64,000 nucleotides of DNA from CAYQJL01 sp964573295 (GTDB lineage: Bacteria; Eisenbacteria; RBG-16-71-46; CAIMUX01; WJJG01). The stretch spans positions 1 through 64,000 of the forward strand of contig CAZNJE010000013.1 in the NCBI GenBank assembly GCA_964573295.1, written 5' to 3'. This document shows, in pieces, positions 1-8,333 of this stretch. A model generated the notes under the pieces. That model was given only the letters and a program-made list of their open reading frames with translations, did not search any database and had not been told where the DNA came from. Every line of letters starts with the position of its first letter. Position 1 is the first letter of the stretch. Both the position numbers and the translations under genes were made by a program.

Positions 1-433
1 GTGGGACATGTTTCGGACCTGTTATCCGGACAGATGTGGCGGTCTGCGACACCTACGCTCCTCTTGTCGCGGAAAGTGGCTTCTCAGAACCGGAACCTCC
101 AGATATGGTTGGTGGGGCAGAGACTTGGCAGGACAGGGTACGATACCAAGAGGCCGGCATCCACCCTCAGCCTCCCTCACTCGTTTTCTGCCGTCACAGT
201 TCCAGCACTCATGCTGCACGGTGCCGACGACCCCCCGTCCGGGAGCTATGATTCGCGACTCCCTGAGGGAATACGTCTCCCACTTGGAGTACCATGAGTT
301 CCCGCGTTGCGGTCACGAACCCGGGACTGAGAGACACGCCAAGGACGACTTCTTTGCCGTGCTGGAGAATTGGCTGAGGAGGTTTCTTTCAGCATCGCGC
401 CAGGTACAACGAAGGCCTCGCGCTACCGCGTGA
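1..433 (+). pseudogene. Alpha/beta-hydrolase C-terminal remnant, frameshifted
   Basis: Three reading frames together give the C-terminal third of an alpha/beta-hydrolase. The frame starting near 36 reads an ETWQD-containing helix up to about 165-180. Frame 1 then reads VPALMLHGADDP (about 181-234). Frame 2 from 233 continues with GAMIRDSLREY and a GHEPGTERHAKDDFF tail ending at 433. Two frame changes are therefore needed. The second lies in a run of six C at 231-236, where removing one C restores the reading. The strand-residue-Asp motif (LHGADDP) and the final GH of the catalytic histidine loop are visible. The nucleophile region is beyond the window edge. The homopolymer junction could be an assembly error, but the upstream shift argues for real decay. 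Confidence 0.6.
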
Positions 434-498
434 CAGCGCGCCTCATGGCCGGCGTTCTGTGACCTTCGATCGGATTGCCATTCGACATCGGAGCGAAG

Positions 499-915
499 AT
501 GATTGAGTACACAACAACACTGCATGGAATAACCGCGGACATGTTGTCCGGATTTTTCGCGGGGTGGCCAACTCCCCCGCCACCGGAGACACACCTCCGC
601 ATCCTTCGCAACAGCAAGTTCGTTGTGCTGGCAGTCGATAGGCAGGCCAGTCGGGTTGTGGGCTTCGTCAATGCTGTCTCGGACGGCACTCTATCGGCAT
701 ACATTCCTTTGCTCGAGGTACTCCCGGCCCATCAAGGCCAGGGGATCGGAACAGCACTGGTTGAGAGGATGCTTGCTCAGTGTGCAGGACTGTACATGGT
801 GGACACCATTTGCGATGCCGCTGTCCAGCCATTCTATGCCAAGTGCGGCATGCTGCCCTCGACAGGCGCGATGGTCCGCAACTACGACAGACAATCAGGA
901 AACAGCGCCCCATAG
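499..915 (+). CDS. GNAT-family N-acetyltransferase
   Basis: 138-residue single-domain GNAT protein, predicted to transfer an acetyl group from acetyl-CoA to an unknown amine. The acetyl-CoA loop is visible as HQGQGIGTALVERML, fitting the Q/R-x-x-G-x-G/A signature, and is preceded by the beta-strand IPLLEVLPA. The later VQPFYAKCGM matches the family's Y/F near the C terminus. I chose ATG 499, which has a purine-rich GGAGCGAAG just upstream. An in-frame TTG at 475 would add eight residues with no better signal. It stands alone between the hydrolase remnant and the convergent channel gene. Substrate cannot be inferred. Confidence 0.85.
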   Translation: MIEYTTTLHGITADMLSGFFAGWPTPPPPETHLRILRNSKFVVLAVDRQASRVVGFVNAVSDGTLSAYIPLLEVLPAHQGQGIGTALVERMLAQCAGLYMVDTICDAAVQPFYAKCGMLPSTGAMVRNYDRQSGNSAP

Positions 916-1008
916 AGTTGCTTCATACCCAGTAGCCCCACGCGGACTCGGGCTCACGGGCCCAGTCAATCCGCTCGATCGGCGACCCAAGAGCCGGAAC
1001 GAATGGGT

Positions 1009-2712
1009 TCAGCCCGCAACATAGCGCTCGGCGTAGCGCGCGCTCGCCTCTAGATCTCCGACTAGCACCAGCTCGTCGCCTTGGCGCAGGATCCCGGACG
1101 GATCGGGATTTACAATGGTAGCGACTCCTTGCCGACGGATCGCGATCACGCTGCAACCCGTGTCTTCTCGCAGGCGCAGATCGCGCAACGACCCACCCAC
1201 CAGCTGCCGGGTAACCGGCGCCACGAAAACGCTCACGTTCTCCGACAGCGTAACCAGGCTTCCGGGCCGCAACAGGTTGACGATCGTGTTTGCCGTGATC
1301 GAACTATACGACATCACGAGGTCCACGCCCGCGCGGTGCAGAGTTCTGACATTGCGGTTCAGACTGGCGCGACTGATGATCTGAACATCCTGGCGCAGGC
1401 GGCGGCAGTAGATGGCCAGGTAGACGTTCAGGTCATCATCATGCGTCGTGATGATGACCGACGGGGCCTTCGCGATTCCCGCCCGGGCCAAGATATCACG
1501 GTCGGCCGCGCTACCGGTGATCACCCGCGGATTGTCTCGCTTCAGTCCGCCTCGCTTCTCGACTGTCCGGTAGTCGATGCCGCGCTCATCAAGGGCATCC
1601 GCGACCGCCTGGCCAACCCGGCCGCCGCCAAGGATCAGCACCGGCCCCTCTTGCCGGTCGGGCCGATCGTGCGGGCGCACCAGATTCTCGAAGTGATCGA
1701 GCTGATCCGTGCTCCCGCCCAGTACGAGAACGGTGGAGGCTTCGATGCAGGTATGTGCGGTCGGCAGCCGATACTCGCCCTGTTCCCAGGCCCCAACGAC
1801 GTTCACCCCCGTGAATTCGCGCAGACGGCTCTCGAACAGTGTCTTGCCGACGAGATTGGTCGCCATGGCCGGGATCTCGGCGATGAGTAGCTCGTCAAGC
1901 TGTCCGATCACATTCGCCTTCAGGCTAACGCCCAGCACGCGCCGGGCCAGTGCTTGACCAAGCATTTTGTGAAACTGGAAGACATGCGTACTGCCGGCGA
2001 GCTCGAGGATGTCCAGCGAATCGTCCAGGTCCGCATTGGTGACCGTGATCACGGTGCCGCAGATCTCGCGCACAGTGTGGATGATGTTCGTGCTGGCGAG
2101 GTCGTCGTTCAGCACGACGAGCATGGCCGCGTCGTGGACCCTCAGCTTGCGATAGGTGTCCGGATGATTCAGTTCCCCCACCATCACGCGCAATCCGCGG
2201 TCGAATAGATCCAACGCTTGCGGAAGGTCCGGGACCAACGTCACGCACGGGATGCCGATCTGATCGAGCCGGGCGATCAGGTTCGCCGTCACGTTGTTGA
2301 AGTGAGTGAAGATCACGTGATCGTGCGTTCCGTGCGGCAGTGCGCGCGGCGCGCGCGCTCGGTTCTGCGCCTCGAGCCACGGCGCATAGAAGAAGCGGAT
2401 GAAGGTAAAAGGTAGCATGACCAGCAGAAAGATGACTCCGCTCAGCAGGACGAGGATGGAGAAGAGTCGCCCCACGTCGCTCATGAACGTGATGTCGCCA
2501 AAGCCGAGGGTCGACATCACGGTCAAGGTCCAGTAGAAGCCCGTCACCCACGAGTAGTCCCGCTGCTCATACTCCATGATGACGTGGAAGAGCACGCTGT
2601 ACACGGTGACGAGAATCACGAGGAGCGCGATAAACCTGACCAGCAGCTTCACGTTGCTCTGGCGCCCACCGCCATGCACCAGGGCGGCGAACTGGGACAT
2701 CATATACTTCAT
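1009..2712 (-). CDS. Two-TM potassium channel with two RCK (TrkA-N/TrkA-C) domains
   Basis: 567-residue inner-membrane K+ channel. TM1 is at about residues 24-46, a pore loop carries the selectivity filter TLGFGD at 68-73, and TM2 is at about 84-108. Two tandem cytoplasmic RCK units follow. The first has a degenerate nucleotide-binding start (HVIFTHFNNV). The second has a classic Rossmann loop, VLILGGGRVGQAVAD. Each is followed by a TrkA-C-like beta-rich segment. The tandem arrangement resembles MthK/GsuK-type ligand-gated channels rather than the Trk transporter subunit. ATG 2712 is used; ATG 2703 also fits. The gene converges on the GNAT gene and probably serves K+ homeostasis. Confidence 0.9.
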   Translation of the reverse strand: MKYMMSQFAALVHGGGRQSNVKLLVRFIALLVILVTVYSVLFHVIMEYEQRDYSWVTGFYWTLTVMSTLGFGDITFMSDVGRLFSILVLLSGVIFLLVMLPFTFIRFFYAPWLEAQNRARAPRALPHGTHDHVIFTHFNNVTANLIARLDQIGIPCVTLVPDLPQALDLFDRGLRVMVGELNHPDTYRKLRVHDAAMLVVLNDDLASTNIIHTVREICGTVITVTNADLDDSLDILELAGSTHVFQFHKMLGQALARRVLGVSLKANVIGQLDELLIAEIPAMATNLVGKTLFESRLREFTGVNVVGAWEQGEYRLPTAHTCIEASTVLVLGGSTDQLDHFENLVRPHDRPDRQEGPVLILGGGRVGQAVADALDERGIDYRTVEKRGGLKRDNPRVITGSAADRDILARAGIAKAPSVIITTHDDDLNVYLAIYCRRLRQDVQIISRASLNRNVRTLHRAGVDLVMSYSSITANTIVNLLRPGSLVTLSENVSVFVAPVTRQLVGGSLRDLRLREDTGCSVIAIRRQGVATIVNPDPSGILRQGDELVLVGDLEASARYAERYVAG

Positions 2713-3208
2713 GCTTCTGGCGCGGCCTCCTGCAGCTCGACGAAACAGCGGAAAAGCAACCCCCGCACAGGGATAAGATCCAGGACGAGGATTGTCAATG
2801 GCGCACCGGCCTTGACGTAGTCACTCGCACGGTGGCGCCCGCCCCCCAGCGCGCCGGGCATTCGTGTCGAGATGGCTCTCACTCATTGGCTTCCCGAAGC
2901 TGCCGAAGGTGGAGAGATCAAGGAGAAAGGAGCCATTCGAGCCTAGTCTGGCGGCCACGGTGGGCAGGTGCAAGCAGAACTCGTCGCGCGACTCGCGGAC
3001 CGCAGTCGCTGAGCGTGTCGGGGCCATGTCGAGGAACCTTGGCACGAGCGCTGCTCGCGCGAGAGCAACCATAGCCGAAAGCAACTGGAGCAGATTGTCG
3101 TGTTCTCATCGTTGGTGAGATTGTACCCTTATCGGAGGGATGGCCGAGTCTGAAGGAGTTTGCAGGTGTTTCGCGGACTGCCCCAATGATCCGCAAGGAT
3201 GGAGATCC
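2713..3208. other. Intergenic region between divergent genes
   Basis: Roughly 500 bases separate the divergent channel and DUF454 genes, so both promoters should lie here, but I cannot place -35/-10 boxes with confidence. No convincing ORF was found. At 3134-3148 there is a short stretch resembling the 5' end of a serine tRNA (GGAGGGATGGCCGAG) without a matching 3' acceptor arm. Confidence 0.5.
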
Positions 3209-3637
3209 ATGAGAGACGGCCGCAGAGTTCTTCTCATCGTCTGCGGTACGCTTTGTGTGGTCTTGGGCGTGCTCGGCATGTTCTTGCCCATATTGCCCAC
3301 CACGCCCTTCTTGCTTCTTGCCGCTTTCTGCTATGGGCGCAGCTCTCAGCGAACCTACCGCTGGCTGGTGAACAATCGCTGGTTTGGCGAGCACATCAGG
3401 AACTACCGCCACGGCCGGGGAGTACCGCTCAAGCAGAAGATCCTCACGATCACGCTTTTGTGGTTCACCACTGGCTACACCGTGCTGTTTGTTGTGTCGC
3501 ACTGGTGGGTCAAGCTGATCCTGTTGGCCATTGCCGGTGGCGTGACCGTGCATCTGACGAGGACCAGAACTCTCCACGCGGAGAGAAGTGATCCTCGGAT
3601 GCTCATCGGCCGCAATTCGCCCGAAGAACCCTTCTGA
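3209..3637 (+). CDS. DUF454 (YbaN-like) small inner-membrane protein
   Basis: 142-residue membrane protein. It has a first hydrophobic helix pair carrying LGMFLPILPTTPFLLLAAFC, the hallmark of DUF454/YbaN. A conserved soluble W-x-x-N-x-W-F-G-x-x-I-x-x-Y-R segment comes next, with two more TM helices near the C terminus. I selected ATG 3209 because AAGGATGGAG lies just upstream and the family starts at this point; an in-frame ATG at 3140 would add a Cys-containing leader not typical of the family. Function of DUF454 is not established. No obvious operon partner. Confidence 0.85.
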   Translation: MRDGRRVLLIVCGTLCVVLGVLGMFLPILPTTPFLLLAAFCYGRSSQRTYRWLVNNRWFGEHIRNYRHGRGVPLKQKILTITLLWFTTGYTVLFVVSHWWVKLILLAIAGGVTVHLTRTRTLHAERSDPRMLIGRNSPEEPF

Positions 3638-3673
3638 TGAAGACCGCCGCGCAGCAGCCTCGTGACAACGGCC

Positions 3674-3777
3674 GGCTACAGCGACTGGTGACGACACCCG
3701 GCTGCGGCGACTGGTGATGACGCCCGGCTGCAGCGACTGGTGACAACGCCCGGCTGCAGCGACTGGTGCGGGCACCC
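3674..3777. repeat. 26-bp tandem repeat, four copies plus a degenerate fifth
   Basis: Consensus GGCTGCAGCGACTGGTGACAA followed by CGCCC. Units begin at 3674, 3700, 3726 and 3752, with a partial unit before 3674. The 26-bp period is not a multiple of three, so it is noncoding. It sits between the convergent DUF454 gene and the large secreted-protein gene. Confidence 0.85.
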
Positions 3778-3833
3778 GGGCACAGCTGAGATTGTCTGGT
3801 CGGAAGCAGCGTGGGAACAGCTGCGATGCCCCG

Positions 3834-3872
3834 CACAAAAGGGGGAGGGTCCCCTTTCGAGTGCCCTCCCCC
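3834..3872 (-). terminator. Rho-independent terminator of the large secreted-protein gene
   Basis: On the minus strand a GGGGGAGGG arm (3864-3872) pairs with CCCTCCCCC (3841-3849) around a 14-nt loop and is followed by TTTTGTG. It lies 25 bases beyond the stop codon of the gene ending at 3897. Confidence 0.75.
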
Positions 3873-3896
3873 TGTGCCGAATCCGGATGCAACCTT

Positions 3897-6800
3897 CTAG
3901 CGAATCACGGTGAGCCGTGTCTTGAGCCAGTGAAGCTGCCCCTCCGCGGTTGCCACGCGGGCGCGGCCGAAGTAGACACCACTGCCGGCGGGTGCGCCCT
4001 GCGCCGTGCGGCCGTCCCAGCGGTAGACGTGCCGGCCGGCCTCGATGGCCTGATCCTCGATCTGGGCGATGCGGCGGCCATTGAAGTCGAAGATCTCGAG
4101 TTGCACATCGGCTGCTTTGGGTAGTTCGAGACAGAGGCGCGTGAGCCCGCCGGGCAAGGACGCGGCGCTCAGGCGTGCCGCACGAGGGACGGCCGGCTCA
4201 ACGACGACCGGATCATCCGCCACATCCGGATCGGGAATCACCGGTTCTTCCTCTACCGCGCTCACATCTTCATACACATGCAGCTCGACGGTCGTGTCGG
4301 TGTAGACCACGCTGTACTGCAGTCCGACGCCGAAGTTGCCGTACAGCTCGGAGAACTCTCCCGTGCGGGAGTTGGCCGTCAGGACCGTGAACACATCCCC
4401 CGGATTGATGACTATGCCCTCGGGCACTTCGACCCAGACGCGGCCGGCCAGGCTGGCATCGCCCAAGACGTGCAGATGACCATGCTCCCCGGGGCCGTTC
4501 CCCGAGAACTCGATGTAGAGGGCGCCGTCGCCGATCTGATCATAGTCGCCGGTGATCGTCAGCTCGCCCACCGAAGCGCCCGGGTTGATCCGGCCGCCGC
4601 AGATGACATCCGCATGGATCGTCCCGCTGCCACCGACCGTCCCCAGCACGGCCTGAACCGTGTCGGCGCCGACCAGGTCGCCGTTGACCTGGACATAGGC
4701 CGTGTACCAGGACTGCAGAAGATTGCCGGCCATCGTCAGTGTGCTGCCCTCTCCCACGAAGAGGCCGCCGTCGCTGACCAGCCCGGATACGGTGCTGAAA
4801 TCGCGGCCCCCGTCGATCCGCAGGCTTCCGTTGCGGCCGATGGTTTGAACGCCGCCGATGACATTCCCGGTCGTCTCGTCCGAGTAGATGTTCGAGTTCT
4901 CTCCCGAGAGAAGGATCCCCGCATCCAGGTGCGTGACATCCGCCGCGCCGATCAGCCGCATGGTGGTGTTGGCCATGACCTGCCAGTCGCCCCCGCTCAG
5001 CTCCTGATTGGCGGCGCTGTAGTGCTGGGAGAGGACGTTGCACCAGAACAGGCCGCCCTCCCGCGCACGGGCGATGCCCTCGTTGAGGAAGGCCCCGCCG
5101 TCGATCCGCACGAGTCCCCCGAGGCCCGCCTCGCACGAGCCCTGATTGACGAAGGTCCCGGACTGCGAACGAACCTCTCCGCCGTGCACGCTCAGGATCT
5201 CACCCTGATTGCGCAGTGTGGCGCCGACCACCCGAAAGAGCCCGCGATCGTCCGCCAGGACGGTGCCCTGGTTGAGCATGGCACCGCTGGTCAGGACCGC
5301 CACACTGCTGCTGTCGTCAACCATCATCGTACCGGCATTGGTCAGCGTGGCCGACCAGAGCTCCAGATTGCCGCCCTGAACGGCCGCCAGCGTACCGGTG
5401 TTTACCTTGTCCCCGTCGCCCAAGCGCAGTGTGGCATCCGGGATATTGGCCTGAATGAGCCCCTCGTTGTGCAAGACGGCCGACACGGTTCCGGTTCCGT
5501 GCACCAACTGCTCGGGGCCCAGGGTCAACACCACACCTGGGGCACTGGTGATCTGGGAATCATTGATATTCGTGGGGGAGAGGAGCCGCACGTTCCCGGT
5601 TCCGGTCAGCGCCACATCGCTGTCGGCGCGGAGGTAAGCGTTGTTGGTGCTCCCGTCCAGATGCAACACGATCGCTGCGTTGTTCTCGATCGTCTCGCCG
5701 GCCAGCTCGAGCGTCACGCTGCTGGGGATCCGGACCGGGCCGTCGAGGGTGACATCCTCCAGGCGCGCGGTGCCATCGGTGCACTCAAACCAGCCGCTGC
5801 CGGTGGCGGAGAGGAGCCCGCCGCTCACGATACTGTTCGGTCCCAGCTCGATCCCGACATCCTGTGCCAGCAACACCCCGGCGCCGGTCTGCGTGAGGGT
5901 GAAGTTCTGCAGCTCGAGCTTGCCCGATTCCCTGGCGCCGATGGTCCCATGATTGGTCTTGGGATAGGTCTTCAGCGCCAGCAGCGCATCCTCCTGGTCG
6001 GCGAAGATCACACCGTGGTTCTCGAGATAGGCACTGATCTCGCCGCCCCCGTGAATCGTGTGATCACTGTCGTGGGTCAGCACGGCCGGCCCGACGCTCG
6101 CGAGCACGGCGTCACCGGTCGAGCTCGACGCGATCATCATCCGGAGCGTGCCGTCTCCGGTGAGGGTCAGGCCATCGACGATTCGCAGGTAGGAGTTGTT
6201 CGTGCTCGTGTCGTAGTGCAAGACCATCTCTGCGTTGTTTTCGATGGTGTTGCCGGCCAGCTCGACCGTGACGCCGCTGGGGATCCGGACCGGGCCGTCG
6301 AGGGTAAGATTCTCGAGGCGAACGGTGCCACCGGTGCACTCGAACCAGCCGCTGCCGGTGGCGGAGAGGAGCCCGTCGATCACGACACTGTTCGGTCCCA
6401 GCTCGATCCCGGCATCCTGCGCCAGCAGCATCCCGGCGCCGGTCTGCGTGAGGGTGAAGTTCTGCAGCTCGAGCTTGCCCGATTCCCTGGCGCCGATGGT
6501 CCCATGATTGGTCTTGGGATAGGTCTTCAGCGCCAGCAGCGCATCCTCCTGGTCGGCGAAGATCACACCGTGGTTCTCGAGATAGGCACTGATCTCGCCG
6601 CCCCCGTGAATCGTGTGATCACTGTCGTGGGTCAGCACGGCCGGCCCGACGCTCGCGAGCACGGCGTCACCGGTCGAGCTCGACGCGATCATCATCCGGA
6701 GCGTGCCGTCTCCGGTGAGGGCCAGGTCATCAACGACCTGCAGGTTGGCATTGTTCGGGCTCGTGTCGTAGTGCAGGATCATCTCGCCATTGTTCTCGAT

Positions 6801-7817
6801 CGCGTCGCCGGCCAGCTCGACCGTCACGGTGCTGCGGATCTGGAAGAGGCCGTCGAGGGTGACATCCTCCAGGCGGGTGGTGCCATCGGAGCACTCGATC
6901 CGGCCGCTGCCCGTGGACGAAAGACCACCTCCGACCACGATCATGTTCTGGCGCAGATCGATCGCGCTATCCTCGGCCAGCAGCGTCCCGGCGCCGGCCT
7001 GCGTGAGGGTGAAGGCCTGCAGCTCGAGCAGACCCGTTCCCGTGGCGCCGATGGTCCCATGGTTGCTCTTGGGGTTCTCGGTGAGAAGCAGAACGGTGGC
7101 GTCCTGGTCGGCGAAGATCTCGCCATGGTTCACCAGCGCCGCCTCGATGATTCCAGCTCCGCGAATGCGATGCGGCGCCTGCTGGGTCAGCAGCGTGCCG
7201 GGCGCGGTGAGCAGTTGCGCATCGGTCACCGTCCCATTCGTATGCAGGATGAGTTCTCCCGACCCCGACAGGCCGGCGTCTTCCAGGAATGTCAGGATCG
7301 CGTTGTTCGTGCTGCTGGCGTTGTGGACCAGAATGACGCCGTCGTTCTCCACGGTTGGGGCGGAGAGCTGCAGGTGCCGGCCCGGTACGATCTCGATCCG
7401 TCCATCGGCATGGTTGCGGATCAAGCCCACGATCACGCCCGTTCCGCTGCTGGCCAGAACGAGGCCATGGTTCGACAGACCATCAGTCTCGAACAGGGTG
7501 AGGGTATTCGCACCCAGGGTGAGCGTGGCGTCAGCGTTGTTGAGAAACAGGGCATCGATGCCGGGCGAGGTGTCCAGGGAGATCGTGTACTCGCCCGCCT
7601 CCGCGGGAACGATCGCTACCTCACCGGCTTCATCGGGAACATCCTGGGGGGCCCAGTTCGCCGAGGCATTCCAACCACCGCCCGCAGGGTTGTCCCAGGC
7701 GATCTCCTCGGCCTCTGCCGGCGCAAACCCACCGGCCAGAAGCAGGGCAGCGAATCCAAGACAGAGTCTCAGCGCAAGGTGGCTGTGACCAGATGCGATG
7801 CGGCACTGCGGGTTCAT
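3897..7817 (-). CDS. Large secreted repetitive beta-helix-like protein with FlgD-Ig C terminus
   Basis: 1306 residues. The N-terminal signal peptide ends near APAEAEE, at about residue 37. The body is an array of short beta-strand repeats rich in G-N-L-T with recurring LxNxGxI/GTI, LxLA/VGxTIENNAEM and TGSGxxECxxGT elements. This is the pattern of PEP-CTERM/autotransporter-like right-handed beta-helices. The C-terminal 70 residues form a FlgD-Ig-like module (IFDFNGRRIAQ, YRWDGRTAQGAPAGSGVYF), which in FCB bacteria often takes the place of a sorting or anchoring domain. No autotransporter barrel is present. Two 185-residue units are nearly identical at DNA level. A terminator lies just downstream. 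Probable surface or extracellular structural/adhesive role; function is inferred. Confidence 0.8.
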   Translation of the reverse strand: MNPQCRIASGHSHLALRLCLGFAALLLAGGFAPAEAEEIAWDNPAGGGWNASANWAPQDVPDEAGEVAIVPAEAGEYTISLDTSPGIDALFLNNADATLTLGANTLTLFETDGLSNHGLVLASSGTGVIVGLIRNHADGRIEIVPGRHLQLSAPTVENDGVILVHNASSTNNAILTFLEDAGLSGSGELILHTNGTVTDAQLLTAPGTLLTQQAPHRIRGAGIIEAALVNHGEIFADQDATVLLLTENPKSNHGTIGATGTGLLELQAFTLTQAGAGTLLAEDSAIDLRQNMIVVGGGLSSTGSGRIECSDGTTRLEDVTLDGLFQIRSTVTVELAGDAIENNGEMILHYDTSPNNANLQVVDDLALTGDGTLRMMIASSSTGDAVLASVGPAVLTHDSDHTIHGGGEISAYLENHGVIFADQEDALLALKTYPKTNHGTIGARESGKLELQNFTLTQTGAGMLLAQDAGIELGPNSVVIDGLLSATGSGWFECTGGTVRLENLTLDGPVRIPSGVTVELAGNTIENNAEMVLHYDTSTNNSYLRIVDGLTLTGDGTLRMMIASSSTGDAVLASVGPAVLTHDSDHTIHGGGEISAYLENHGVIFADQEDALLALKTYPKTNHGTIGARESGKLELQNFTLTQTGAGVLLAQDVGIELGPNSIVSGGLLSATGSGWFECTDGTARLEDVTLDGPVRIPSSVTLELAGETIENNAAIVLHLDGSTNNAYLRADSDVALTGTGNVRLLSPTNINDSQITSAPGVVLTLGPEQLVHGTGTVSAVLHNEGLIQANIPDATLRLGDGDKVNTGTLAAVQGGNLELWSATLTNAGTMMVDDSSSVAVLTSGAMLNQGTVLADDRGLFRVVGATLRNQGEILSVHGGEVRSQSGTFVNQGSCEAGLGGLVRIDGGAFLNEGIARAREGGLFWCNVLSQHYSAANQELSGGDWQVMANTTMRLIGAADVTHLDAGILLSGENSNIYSDETTGNVIGGVQTIGRNGSLRIDGGRDFSTVSGLVSDGGLFVGEGSTLTMAGNLLQSWYTAYVQVNGDLVGADTVQAVLGTVGGSGTIHADVICGGRINPGASVGELTITGDYDQIGDGALYIEFSGNGPGEHGHLHVLGDASLAGRVWVEVPEGIVINPGDVFTVLTANSRTGEFSELYGNFGVGLQYSVVYTDTTVELHVYEDVSAVEEEPVIPDPDVADDPVVVEPAVPRAARLSAASLPGGLTRLCLELPKAADVQLEIFDFNGRRIAQIEDQAIEAGRHVYRWDGRTAQGAPAGSGVYFGRARVATAEGQLHWLKTRLTVIR
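5881..6720 (-). repeat. 555-bp-spaced identical internal duplication
   Basis: The 285 bases at 5881-6165 recur without visible mismatch at 6436-6720, inside one coding sequence. The spacing of 555 bp equals 185 codons, so the frame is kept. Flanking parts of the repeat unit have diverged. Confidence 0.85.
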
Positions 7818-8333
7818 GATTCCTCATTTCTCCTCACGGGATGTGCTTGCCTGGACAACAGATCTACCCATGGGGGAAGCAGCACCGCGGCTCGGACCGA
7901 CAGAGCCGGGGCTCGGGGGGCAGTAGAGCTGTGTTTTGGGAAAGCGGGGCAACACCTTCTGGGGCCAGCCAGAAAGCGGCAAGGACCCGGGTTCGGACAC
8001 CTCGGCTCTCACATTCGCGTGGCAAATCCCTACCAGCGGACAGAGCCGTTCCTCTTCTTCCGGTGACGATTCGGCATCCTTGCAAGCACCGTAGCTTGGA
8101 ATTATACGGGATATCTGTAGTTGCAGGACGAGAAAAAGGACCAAAATCGGACCCATCGGACCCATCGGACCCATTGGGGCGCTTTTGCAGAGGCCACCGG
8201 TCTCATCGCATGTGCGGCAAGACCGTGTCAATCGCCTCCGGTGCAGATCCCAAGCATGGTCACTCCGTCAGTCTACCGCCACGCGGGCAGTCCGTGATAG
8301 TCTAGGCTTACGGGGGTTTCGCGGAGGGGCGCG
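7818..8333. other. Divergent intergenic region upstream of the glycyl-radical operon
   Basis: About 515 bases hold the promoters of the minus-strand secreted protein and the plus-strand activase. Three tandem GGACCCATC 9-mers occur at 8149-8175. No credible ORF, tRNA or riboswitch was recognised. Confidence 0.5.

Noticed and set aside
2821..3084. 87-codon minus frame in the first intergenic region
   Set aside because: No ribosome site and no similarity to a known family that I recognise.
3674..3777. CRISPR-like array
   Set aside because: Units are contiguous without spacers and no cas genes are present.
4278..8066. 1262-codon open frame antisense to the large secreted protein
   Set aside because: Artefact of high GC and repeated codons; no homology features, while the opposite strand has signal peptide, repeats and FlgD-Ig.
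7824..8231. Minus frame with GPMGPMGPM collagen-like run
   Set aside because: Caused by a 9-bp noncoding repeat; no ribosome site, composition random outside it.
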